Positions 49,324 through 56,649 of a stretch of DNA of 64,000 bases are shown piece by piece; position 1 is the first letter of the stretch; every line of letters starts with the position of its first letter. The notes beneath the pieces were generated by a model, which did not search any database, was not told the DNA's origin, and saw only the letters and a program-made list of their open reading frames with translations. The DNA lies in assembly GCF_035762905.1 (NCBI RefSeq), contig NZ_DASUCC010000151.1, forward strand, positions 4,248 to 68,247, given 5' to 3'. This DNA comes from DASYTH01 sp035762905. GTDB taxonomy: Bacteria; Actinomycetota; Actinomycetes; Mycobacteriales; Pseudonocardiaceae. The position numbers and the translations under genes were made by a program.

Positions 49324-50810
49324 TTCGTATCCATGGTGTCGCCGCGGAAATAGCTGGGCGAGACGAGTTGGTAGACGATCATCAGGACCACGCCGAGCAG
49401 GATCGAGCCGATGCCGTAGAGAAAGGCGCCACCGACGCCGAACAGCGTCGTGTCGCCGGAGCCGGGATCGAGCAGATCGAGGGCGGTCTTGACGAAAGCG
49501 GCGAAGAGGAGGAGCGCGCCGAGGAACGGCAGGATGACTTGCTGGAGGGCGGGTTTGGGACCGGCGCGCAGCGATTGGCGGAAGTGCCAGGCGGAGGCGA
49601 CGCCGGTGAGTCCATAGTAGAACGCGATCAACAGGCCGATCGACAGGACCAGGTCGGCGAGGCTGCCTTCGGAGACGATGTAGAAACCGGCGAAGCAGGC
49701 GACGGACACCACGCCCATGGCCCAGGTGGACAGCGTCGGCGTCTGGTAGCGGGGATGGACGGTGCCGAAGGAACGGGGCAGTGCCTGGTATGCCGCCATG
49801 GCGAGGGTGGTGCGGGCGGTGGGCAGGATGGTGGTCTGGGTGGAGGCGGCGGCGGAGGTGAGGACCGCGAGGATCACCAGTTTGGCGCCCCAACTGCCCA
49901 GGACTTCGGGACCGAGCACGGCGAACACGTCGTCCTCGTTGGCGGGGTTGGCCAGGCCGATGCCCTCGGTGCCGACGCCGGCGAAGGCCTGGGTGGCGAT
50001 GGTGATCATCAGGTAGGTCAGCAGGAGCAGCACGGTGGAGATCACGGCGGAGCGGCCCGGGTTCACCGACGGGTTCTGGGTTTCCTCGTTCACCGACACC
50101 GCCGAGTCCCAGCCCCAGTAGATGAACACGGCGAGCAGGAAACCGGCGGACAACGCGCTGAACGACAGGGTGAACGGGTTGAACCAGCTCCAGGACAACG
50201 TGATCGCCTGTTCGCCGGCCGTTCCGGTGTAGACCTTGACCAGCGCCACCACCGAGAACACCGCCAGGATGATCAGCTCGGCGCCGAGCAGGACGTACTG
50301 CGTGCGCGCGGACATCTCGATGCCGCGCCAGGCGATCCAGGTCATCACCAGGATCCATGCCGAGCCGGCGGCGATGAGGGCCAACTTGTTGTCCGCCAAG
50401 GACTCCAGGCCGAGCAGCTGGAACGAGTAGCTGGCCGCGATCTGGGCGAGGGAGGCCATCACGATCACGTCGGCGACCACGATCACCCAGCCGGTCAGCC
50501 AGCCGGTGCGCCGGCCGAGCACCCGGGCCACCCAGGTGAAGCTGGTCCCGCAGTCCGGCGTCTCGCTGTTGAGCGACTTGTAGGCGTAGGAGATGAACAG
50601 CATCGGCAGAAAGGCGAGCAACATGACGATCGGGGCCCGGTCGCCGACCTCCTGGGCGATGCCGCCGAGCGTGGCGGCCGCGCTGTACCCGGGCGCGGTC
50701 GAGGCCACCGCGATCACGATGCTGGACAACAAACCGATCGCGCCAAGCTTGAGCCCCTTGCGGGCAACGGAGGGCAGTTCGGGCGCATTCTCGGGTGCGG
50801 TGGCGGTCAC
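49320..50810 (-). CDS. APC-family amino acid/amine permease
   Basis: A 496-residue, 12-TM transporter of the amino acid-polyamine-organocation superfamily. Typical segments are LKLGAIGLLSSIVIAVASTA, PGYSAAATLGGIAQEVG, SLNSETPDCGTSFTWVARVL and YWGWDSAVSVNEETQNPSVN. GTG 50810 is preferred because a G-rich ribosome site precedes it; a TTG at 50852 extends it by 14 residues. A perfect GGGGGAT-C-ATCCCCC palindrome overlaps the ribosome-binding region and may modulate translation. It is co-transcribed with the serine hydrolase. Confidence 0.9.
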   Translation of the reverse strand: MTATAPENAPELPSVARKGLKLGAIGLLSSIVIAVASTAPGYSAAATLGGIAQEVGDRAPIVMLLAFLPMLFISYAYKSLNSETPDCGTSFTWVARVLGRRTGWLTGWVIVVADVIVMASLAQIAASYSFQLLGLESLADNKLALIAAGSAWILVMTWIAWRGIEMSARTQYVLLGAELIILAVFSVVALVKVYTGTAGEQAITLSWSWFNPFTLSFSALSAGFLLAVFIYWGWDSAVSVNEETQNPSVNPGRSAVISTVLLLLTYLMITIATQAFAGVGTEGIGLANPANEDDVFAVLGPEVLGSWGAKLVILAVLTSAAASTQTTILPTARTTLAMAAYQALPRSFGTVHPRYQTPTLSTWAMGVVSVACFAGFYIVSEGSLADLVLSIGLLIAFYYGLTGVASAWHFRQSLRAGPKPALQQVILPFLGALLLFAAFVKTALDLLDPGSGDTTLFGVGGAFLYGIGSILLGVVLMIVYQLVSPSYFRGDTMDTK

Positions 50811-50811
50811 C

Positions 50812-50826
50812 GGGGGATCATCCCCC
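50812..50826 (-). promoter_or_regulatory. Palindrome over the APC permease ribosome-binding site
   Basis: GGGGGAT-C-ATCCCCC, 7-bp perfect arms around one base, immediately upstream of the GTG start at 50810. Folded in mRNA or as a DNA operator it could block translation or transcription of the permease-hydrolase pair. Confidence 0.4.
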
Positions 50827-50879
50827 AACCCCCTAGCCCAGACAATGATCAACGTTAGGGGATTTCAAAAAAGCCCCGA

Positions 50880-50908
50880 TTGACGGACAGAATTGGCTTT
50901 CTTAATGT
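50880..50908 (+). promoter_or_regulatory. Sigma70-type promoter with leaderless start
   Basis: TTGACG (50880-50885), 17-bp spacer, TAATGT (50903-50908). Transcription would begin 6-7 bp downstream, at or next to the ATG at 50915, so the small gene would be read from a leaderless mRNA. Confidence 0.65.
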
Positions 50909-50914
50909 CGCGGA

Positions 50915-51082
50915 ATGCGCAGGACGCCGACGGTGTACCGGACCTGGCCGCCCCGACCGACAACGGTCACCCGCCTGGTCGTGCTCGACCCGGATCATCG
51001 GGTCGAGCTGGTGAACTGGCCGGCGGCCCCACCGGATCTGGAGACGCTGCGCCGGATCCGGGACGGGATCCGCAACCTCTGA
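50915..51082 (+). CDS. Small leaderless protein of 55 residues, unknown
   Basis: Encodes a 55-residue peptide starting MRRTPTVYRTWPPRPTTVTR and ending LETLRRIRDGIRNL. I do not recognise a family. It looks coding because about 90 percent of third codon positions are G or C, and a strong promoter (TTGACG-N17-TAATGT) is placed so that transcription starts at the ATG. A short strand VTRLVVLDPD followed by an acidic/basic helix could form a small fold. It overlaps the 3' end of the CDP-alcohol phosphotransferase gene on the other strand by 116 bp; that gene's last residues are Pro/Ser-rich and not conserved in look. The gene is short, so the call stays moderate. Confidence 0.4.
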   Translation: MRRTPTVYRTWPPRPTTVTRLVVLDPDHRVELVNWPAAPPDLETLRRIRDGIRNL

Positions 51083-51758
51083 GCCGGTTCCGGTACAGCC
51101 AGCCGACGTCGCGGGCGAAGGACCAGGTGAGCGCGGCGAGTGCCAGGGCCGTCCCGGCCACCGCGAGCCGCATCGGGAGCAGGCCGGAGGCCACCGTGAC
51201 CAGGACGACGCCCTGCGCGGCGGCCACCGCCTTGGCGGTCCGGCCGGCCGGTACCGGGCGGCGCAGCCAGGGCAGCACCCGGCCGGCGGCGACGAACACG
51301 TAGCGCATCGCCCCGATCGCCAGCACCCAGGGACCCAGCCAGCCGGCCACCTCGATGCTGAGCAGCAGGATCAGCGCGGCGTCCACCTCGAGGTCGAACC
51401 GGGCACCGAGCCGGGAGTGCTCGCCTTCCCGCCGGGCGACCAGACCGTCCACCGCGTCCATCAGCAGGGCGGTCGCCGCGACCGGGACCAGCACCCGGGC
51501 CGGCGCATCGGCCGCGATCAGCGCCGCCACGCCACCCACCAGGACGGCCCTGAGCAACGTGATCCGGTTTGCCGGGCCGAACGACCGGGCACCCAACCTG
51601 TGCAAGGCCAGGCCAAGGACGGTGTAGGCGGTCAGCGCGTATCCGCTGCCGACCAGCCAGCCCGCCGGGCCGAGGCGTACCACGGTCGCAAGGGCAGCCA
51701 GCAACATCAGCTGCGCTACCAGACCCGCAAGCGTCACACGCACCGGAAGCCCTGCCAC
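50967..51758 (-). CDS. CDP-alcohol phosphotransferase
   Basis: A 263-residue integral membrane enzyme transferring a phospho-alcohol from a CDP-alcohol to an acceptor alcohol. The family motif is complete: DAVDGLVARREGEHSRLGAR with FDLEVD (D-x2-D-G-x2-A-R-x8-G-x3-D-x3-D, residues 101-126). Six or so hydrophobic segments surround it. GTG 51758 has GGAGG 5-9 nt upstream and clears the divergent dehydrogenase; the frame to 51845 would overlap it. The head group is unknown. Situated divergently next to the pterin/nucleotide cluster, it may attach the cluster product to a phospholipid-like carrier. Confidence 0.88.
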   Translation of the reverse strand: MAGLPVRVTLAGLVAQLMLLAALATVVRLGPAGWLVGSGYALTAYTVLGLALHRLGARSFGPANRITLLRAVLVGGVAALIAADAPARVLVPVAATALLMDAVDGLVARREGEHSRLGARFDLEVDAALILLLSIEVAGWLGPWVLAIGAMRYVFVAAGRVLPWLRRPVPAGRTAKAVAAAQGVVLVTVASGLLPMRLAVAGTALALAALTWSFARDVGWLYRNRLRGCGSRPGSGAASPDPVGPPASSPARPDDPGRARPGG

Positions 51759-51817
51759 CGCGACCTCCGCCAGGCACGTATGGTGACCGGCAGCATAGCC
51801 CGAGGAGGACGGAGCCG

Positions 51818-52789
51818 ATGGAACGAGCGTTCTGGCTCCGTGCACCCGGTCACGGCGAGGTCCGGCCGGTCGAGCTACCCACCCCGGGCGAGGGCGACGT
51901 GCTGGTTCGCACGCTCTACTCCGCGGTGAGCCGCGGCACCGAGTCGCTGGTGTTCCGCGGTGCCGTCCCGGCCAGCCAGCACCAGGCCATGCGCGCCCCG
52001 TTCCAGGACGGCGACTTCCCGGCTCCGGTCAAGTACGGCTATCTCAACGTCGGCGTCGTCGAGCAGGGCCCGGACCGGCTGCGCGGCCGGACGGTGTTCT
52101 GCCTCTACCCGCACCAGACCGCCTACGTGGTCCCGGCGACCGCGGTGACCGTCGTGCCGGACGAGGTGCCGGCCGCCCGGGCGGTGCTGGCCGGCACGGT
52201 GGAGACCGCGGTGAACGCCGTATGGGACGCGGCGCCCCGGCTCGGCGACCGGATCACGGTGGTCGGCGCCGGGATGGTCGGCGCATGCGTGGCCAAGGTG
52301 CTCGCCGGGTTCCCGGCCGCCCGGGTGCAGCTGGTGGACGTCGACCCGAACCGGGCCAAGCTCGCCGCCGCGCTCGGACTGGACTTCGCCGCGCCGCGGG
52401 ACGCCGATGCGGACCGTGACCTGGTCGTGCACACCAGCGCGAGCGAGGCCGGCCTGGCCCGGTCGCTGGAGCTGCTCGCCCCGGAGGGCGTGGTCGTTGA
52501 GCTGAGCTGGTACGGCGACCGGCGGGTGAGCGTCCCGCTCGGAGAGTGGTTTCACTCACGTCGCCTGGTGCTTCGCGCAAGCCAGGTCGGTGTGGTATCG
52601 CCGGCCCAGCGCGGGCGCCGCGGCTACGCGGAACGCCTGGTCATCGCCATGGAGCTGCTCACGGATCCGGGGTTCGACGCGATATTGACCGACGAGTGCA
52701 GGTTCGACGAACTGCCCGCCGCACTACCCCGGTTAATCACGGGTGAACTGACTGGGCCTTGCCTCCGTGTTAGGTATGACGCCCGCTAG
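51818..52789 (+). CDS. MDR-family dehydrogenase (no structural zinc)
   Basis: A 323-residue NAD(P)-dependent medium-chain dehydrogenase/reductase: N-terminal GroES-like fold (GDVLVRTLYSAVSRGTESLV, VKYGYLNVGVVEQGP) and a Rossmann fold VVGAGMVGACVAKVLAG. The four-Cys structural zinc loop is absent and the catalytic Cys/His pair is not evident, as in BchC-like and ketose-reductase-like subfamilies. GGAGGA lies 9 nt upstream of the ATG. It leads an operon with genes for a PTPS homologue, a glycosyltransferase, a flippase-like protein and a GTP cyclohydrolase II. Probably reduces or oxidises the cluster's sugar or side chain. Confidence 0.85.
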   Translation: MERAFWLRAPGHGEVRPVELPTPGEGDVLVRTLYSAVSRGTESLVFRGAVPASQHQAMRAPFQDGDFPAPVKYGYLNVGVVEQGPDRLRGRTVFCLYPHQTAYVVPATAVTVVPDEVPAARAVLAGTVETAVNAVWDAAPRLGDRITVVGAGMVGACVAKVLAGFPAARVQLVDVDPNRAKLAAALGLDFAAPRDADADRDLVVHTSASEAGLARSLELLAPEGVVVELSWYGDRRVSVPLGEWFHSRRLVLRASQVGVVSPAQRGRRGYAERLVIAMELLTDPGFDAILTDECRFDELPAALPRLITGELTGPCLRVRYDAR

Positions 52790-52809
52790 CTCATCGTCAA
52801 GGAGATCGC

Positions 52810-53208
52810 TTGTTCAGCCTTACCGTCCGTGATCACATGATGGTCGCGCACAGCTTCCGCGGCGAGGTCTTCGGCCCCGCGCAACGGCTGCACGGCGCGA
52901 CGTTCATCGTGGACGCCACGTTCCACCGGCCCGAGCTCGACGACGACAACCTGGTCGTCGACATCGGACTGGCCACGCGTGCGCTCGGTGCGGTGCTCGG
53001 CGACCTCAACTATCGCAACCTCGACGACCTCCCCGAGTTCGCCGGAACGAACACCTCGACCGAGTTTCTGGCCAAGGTGGTCGCCGACCGGCTGGCGGAG
53101 CAGGTGGCCGCGGGCGAACTCGGTGCGGGCGCCCGGGGACTGACCGAGATCACGGTCACCCTGCGTGAGTCGCATGTGGCCTGGGCCAGCTACGGGAGGA
53201 AGCTATGA
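52810..53208 (+). CDS. 6-pyruvoyl/carboxy-tetrahydropterin synthase-like protein
   Basis: A 132-residue QueD/PTPS homologue of the T-fold superfamily. Zinc ligands appear as VAHSFRGEV (His14) and RLHGATF (His28), but the third histidine of the usual HGHxF is Ala30, and the catalytic Cys that precedes RLHG in QueD is lacking; the PTSEN-like site is NTSTEF. The chemistry is therefore probably not that of QueD. TTG 52810 is preferred, with AAGGAG 6 nt upstream. I recall that the S. coelicolor homologue SCO6650 is also clustered with a GTP cyclohydrolase II and has a determined structure. It overlaps the glycosyltransferase start by 4 nt. Confidence 0.85.
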   Translation: MFSLTVRDHMMVAHSFRGEVFGPAQRLHGATFIVDATFHRPELDDDNLVVDIGLATRALGAVLGDLNYRNLDDLPEFAGTNTSTEFLAKVVADRLAEQVAAGELGAGARGLTEITVTLRESHVAWASYGRKL

Positions 53209-54293
53209 CCGCATCGGTGACGACGTTCGTGCTGCCCGGCGGCGTCGATGACGTGTCGCGGCCGAGCGGCGGCAACCTCTACGACCGCCGGATGAGCGAG
53301 ATCCTGTCGAGCTGGGTCAACGAGGTCTCGGTGCCCGGATCCTGGCCGCTGCCGGACCGCGCCGCCCGGGCCGAGCTGGCCATGACCCTGGCCGCGCTGC
53401 CGGACGGGTCGGTCGTGCTGGTCGACGGCCTGGTGGCGTGCGGCGTGCCGGAGGTCATCGTGCCGGCCGCGAAGCGGCTGCGCCTCGCGGTGCTGCTGCA
53501 CCTGCCGCTCGGCGACGAGACCGGCCTGCCCGCGACGCTGGCCACCGACCTCGACGCCCGGGAGCGGGAGACCCTGCAGGCGGTGACCGCGGTGGTGGCC
53601 ACCAGCCCGTGGGCGGCCCGCCGGTTGATCAGCCACCACGGCCTGGACCCGAACCGGGTGCACGTGGCCCCGCCCGGGACCGACCCGGCGCCGCTCGCGC
53701 ACGGCACCGACGGTTACTCGCGGCTGCTCTGCGTCGCCTCGGTCACCCCGCGCAAGGGGCAGGACGTGCTGGTCGAGGCACTGGCCGGAGTGGCCGACCT
53801 GCCCTGGTACTGCGAGTGCATCGGCGCGGTGAGCAGCCACCCCGGCTACGTCGAGCGGCTGCTCCGGCTGATCTCGCTGCGCGGGTTGTCCGGCCGGATC
53901 ACGCTGGCCGGCCCGCTGCCGCCGACCGACCTCGCGCCCCGGTATTCGGCCGCCGACCTGGTGGTGCTGCCGTCCCGGGCGGAGACCTACGGCATGGCGG
54001 TGACCGAGGCGCTTGCCCGCGGGGTGCCGGTGCTGGCCAGTGCGGCCGGCGCCCTGCCGGACACGCTGGGCAAGGGCCCGGACGGCGGGGTGCCCGGAAT
54101 CCTGGTGCCGCCCGGCGACGCGGCGGCGCTGTCCAACGCGCTGCGCCGGTTCCTCACCGAGGCCCGGCTGCGGGACCGGTTGCGGTCCTCGGCCCGGGAC
54201 CGGCGCCGGCTGCTCGAGGACTGGGACATGGCCGCGCGCCGCCTGGCGGGCGTGCTGACCCGGCTGTGGCGGGAGCCGTCATGCGCGGTCTGA
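53205..54293 (+). CDS. GT4-family glycosyltransferase
   Basis: A 362-residue retaining glycosyltransferase with GT-B fold. The donor-site signature is VLPSRAETYGMAVTEALARG with the EX7E pair and GVPVLASAAGALPD; the N-terminal half contains GGNLYDRRMSEILSS and the linker TSPWAARRLI. The sugar donor and acceptor are not deducible. ATGA overlap with the PTPS gene and 13-nt overlap with the next gene show tight coupling. It probably glycosylates the product of the cyclohydrolase/PTPS steps, which is inference. Confidence 0.88.
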   Translation: MTASVTTFVLPGGVDDVSRPSGGNLYDRRMSEILSSWVNEVSVPGSWPLPDRAARAELAMTLAALPDGSVVLVDGLVACGVPEVIVPAAKRLRLAVLLHLPLGDETGLPATLATDLDARERETLQAVTAVVATSPWAARRLISHHGLDPNRVHVAPPGTDPAPLAHGTDGYSRLLCVASVTPRKGQDVLVEALAGVADLPWYCECIGAVSSHPGYVERLLRLISLRGLSGRITLAGPLPPTDLAPRYSAADLVVLPSRAETYGMAVTEALARGVPVLASAAGALPDTLGKGPDGGVPGILVPPGDAAALSNALRRFLTEARLRDRLRSSARDRRRLLEDWDMAARRLAGVLTRLWREPSCAV

Positions 54294-55273
54294 CTCTCGA
54301 GACCCCGGCCGATCCGGATCTTCGCGTCGCGCCGCCCGAACCCGGCACCGGCCGGTCGCGCCTGCGGGCGGCGTGGCCGTGGCTGCGCCTGCTGATCGGG
54401 CTGGGCATCGTCGTGGCGCTGGTGTGGCAATTGGGTGCGCGCAGCTTCCTGGAGGGCCTGAGCCGGATCGACGCCCCCGAGGTGCTCGCCGCGCTGGGCA
54501 TCGGCGCGGCCACCACGGTGCTGTGCGCCCTGCGCTGGTGCCTCGTGGCCCGCAGGCTCGGCCTGCGGCTGCCGCTCGGGCAGGCGGTCGGCGACTACTA
54601 CCGGGCGCTGTTCCTCAACGCGGTGCTGCCGGCCGGCGTGCTCGGCGACGTACACCGCGCGGTCCGGCACGGCAAGCAGGAAGGCGACGTCGGCCGCGGC
54701 GTGCGAGCGGTGCTGCTCGAGCGGACCGCCGGCCAGGCGGTGATCATCGCCGCGGCGGTCGGGGTGCTGCTCACCCTCCCGGTGATCGCCCCGGTCCGGG
54801 ACATCATCCTGGTCGCCCTCGGCGCGGTGGCGTTGCTGGCGATCGCGTTCCTCGCGGCCCGCGGCCGGGTGCGGCCGGACTCGCGCTGGGGCCGCGCGTT
54901 CGACGACGTCCGGGTCGGCCTGCTGGCCAGGAACGCGTGGCCGGGCGTGGTCGCGCTGTCCGCCGCCGCGCTGGCCGGGCATGTCGCGCTGTTCGTGATC
55001 GCCGCGCACGCCGCGGGGGTCACCGCGCCGGTCACCCAGATCGTGCCGCTGGTCGTGCTGTCGCTGCTGGCGATGGGACTGCCGGTCAACATCGGGGGTT
55101 TCGGGCCGCGAGAAGGGGTAACCGCACTCTTGTTCGGGGCCGCGGGGTTGGGCTCCGCGCAGGGGCTCACCGCCGCCATGATCTATGGGGTGCTCGGGCT
55201 GGTGGCGAGCCTGCCCGGCATCCTGATGCTCGCTCGCCGTACGGCGCCGCAGAAAGAAGGAGTCACATCATGA
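54281..55273 (+). CDS. Flippase-like membrane protein (AglD/LPG synthase TM family)
   Basis: A 330-residue integral membrane protein of the lysylphosphatidylglycerol-synthetase TM region/AglD family (UPF0104), with about 7-8 hydrophobic helices (LRLLIGLGIVVALVWQLGAR, AVIIAAAVGVLLTLPVIAPV, IVPLVVLSLLAMGLPVNIGG). The family signature is AVGDYYRALFLNAVLPAGVLGD and FGPREGVTALLFGAAGLGSA. Members are thought to move or hold lipid-linked substrates. Start ATG 54281; it overlaps the glycosyltransferase by 13 nt and the cyclohydrolase by 4. A role in exporting a glycosylated, lipid-linked product is inferred. Confidence 0.86.
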   Translation: MRGLTLETPADPDLRVAPPEPGTGRSRLRAAWPWLRLLIGLGIVVALVWQLGARSFLEGLSRIDAPEVLAALGIGAATTVLCALRWCLVARRLGLRLPLGQAVGDYYRALFLNAVLPAGVLGDVHRAVRHGKQEGDVGRGVRAVLLERTAGQAVIIAAAVGVLLTLPVIAPVRDIILVALGAVALLAIAFLAARGRVRPDSRWGRAFDDVRVGLLARNAWPGVVALSAAALAGHVALFVIAAHAAGVTAPVTQIVPLVVLSLLAMGLPVNIGGFGPREGVTALLFGAAGLGSAQGLTAAMIYGVLGLVASLPGILMLARRTAPQKEGVTS

Positions 55274-56010
55274 CCGGCCTGGCCGAAGTGGGGCCGCAGA
55301 CGGCGATCGAACGGGTGGTGGACATCAACCTGCCCACCGTGCACGGGAACTTCCGCGCCGTCGGCTACCTGGACCGGGACCGCGACGATGAGCACGTCGC
55401 GCTGGTGTACGGGGAGATCCGGCGGCGTGGCGCGCTCACCCGGGTGCACTCGGAGTGTCTGACCGGCGACGTGTTCGGCTCCACCCGGTGCGAGTGCGGC
55501 GACCAGCTCGCCGCCGCGCTGCGGGCGATCGTGGCCGAGGGTGCCGGCGTGCTCATCTACATGAAGGGCCACGAGGGCCGGGGGATCGGGCTGCTGGCCA
55601 AGCTGCGCGCGATGGCGCTGCAGGAGGAAGGGCTGGACACAGTCGAGGCGAACGTGGCGCTCGGCCTGCCGGTGGACGCCCGGGACTACGGGATGGCCGC
55701 GGAGATCCTGCACGACCTCGGCATCTCCTCGGTCCGGCTGCTGTCGAACAACCCGAAGAAGCTGGACTCGTTGCTGCGCTACGGAATTCTGATCAGCGAG
55801 CGGGTTCCGCTGCTGGTCACCCCGAGCGAGTCCAACCTGCCCTACCTGCGCACCAAGCGCGAGCGGCTCGGGCATTTCCTGCCTCACCTGGACGGAGTGC
55901 TCAACGCGGAGAGCACGTCGGCGAACGACGCGACCAGGCTGGCCAGCACGTCGCGGCCCTTCTCGGCGGAGGCCAGGGAGGGCAGGCCGACCACACCGGA
56001 CGCCGTGTAG
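55270..56010 (+). CDS. GTP cyclohydrolase II variant (Tyr-to-Met, FAPy-type)
   Basis: A 246-residue GTP cyclohydrolase II. All catalytic parts of E. coli RibA are present: RVHSECLTGDVFGSTRCECG with zinc Cys63, Cys74 and Cys76, YMKGHEGRGIGL, VEANVALGLPVDARDY and LSNNPKKLDSLL. The residue matching E. coli Tyr105 is Met115 (KLRAMALQ against KIRAYALQ). I recall that the same Tyr-to-Met change in S. coelicolor SCO6655 leaves the formyl group on, giving the FAPy nucleotide made by archaeal cyclohydrolase III. The last 40 residues run antisense into the creatininase gene by 127 bp. The gene is not with riboflavin genes, so a separate pathway is likely. Confidence 0.93.
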   Translation: MTGLAEVGPQTAIERVVDINLPTVHGNFRAVGYLDRDRDDEHVALVYGEIRRRGALTRVHSECLTGDVFGSTRCECGDQLAAALRAIVAEGAGVLIYMKGHEGRGIGLLAKLRAMALQEEGLDTVEANVALGLPVDARDYGMAAEILHDLGISSVRLLSNNPKKLDSLLRYGILISERVPLLVTPSESNLPYLRTKRERLGHFLPHLDGVLNAESTSANDATRLASTSRPFSAEAREGRPTTPDAV

Positions 56011-56612
56011 GCGGCCAGTCCGAGCGTGAGCATCCGGTTCCGCTCGTCGGCAAGGTGGTCGTGCGCGGCGTAGTCGGGCCGCACCAGACCCGGATGGGCG
56101 TGCAACAGCAGCGAGGTCTCCAACTCGCCGGCGTGCATGTCGCTGTCCGGATGTGTGCGGATCCCGCCCGCGGCGCGCGCCGTCAGCCAGTCGACCTCGG
56201 TCGGGAACAGCGCCATCCGGTGCCCGCGCGGGCCGGCCTCCTGGACCACATTGGACAGTACGTAGTTGCCGCCGTGCCCGTTGACGACGACCAGCCGGTC
56301 GATCCCGCCCGCGCGCAGCGAGGCGGCGACGTCGTTGATCACCGCGTACAGCGTGGCCGCCGAGATGCTCACGGTGCCCGCCCAGCCGGCATGCTCGTGC
56401 GAGCACGAGATCGTGACCGGCGGCAGTTGCAGCACCGGATAGGCGGCCGCGATGGCCTTGGTGACCGTGACCGCGACCACGGTGTCGGTGATCAGCGGAA
56501 GCAGGGCGCCATGCTGCTCGAAGCTGCCCACCGGCAGCACCGCCACCTCGGCCCGGCGGTCCCCCTCCTCGGCCGACGTGCTGAGCGGGAGCAGGTACTC
56601 GATCTCCGTCAT
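55884..56612 (-). CDS. Creatininase-family amidohydrolase, possible FAPy deformylase
   Basis: A 242-residue metal hydrolase of the creatininase family: AVLPVGSFEQHGALLPLITD (Glu32, His34, Asp43), VVVNGHGGNYVLSN (His113) and MHAGELETSLLL (Glu165 region) provide the binuclear metal site. The family includes creatininase, MftE and ArfB, the archaeal deformylase for the FAPy nucleotide. Lying tail-to-tail with a cyclohydrolase expected to release FAPy, it is the natural candidate for that step. The overlap of 127 bp with that gene is antisense. Mycofactocin genes are absent, which argues against MftE. Confidence 0.86.
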   Translation of the reverse strand: MTEIEYLLPLSTSAEEGDRRAEVAVLPVGSFEQHGALLPLITDTVVAVTVTKAIAAAYPVLQLPPVTISCSHEHAGWAGTVSISAATLYAVINDVAASLRAGGIDRLVVVNGHGGNYVLSNVVQEAGPRGHRMALFPTEVDWLTARAAGGIRTHPDSDMHAGELETSLLLHAHPGLVRPDYAAHDHLADERNRMLTLGLAAYTASGVVGLPSLASAEKGRDVLASLVASFADVLSALSTPSR

Positions 56613-56649
56613 GCCTCGAGCATGCCGGACGGTGCTGCCGCGGCGTGGG

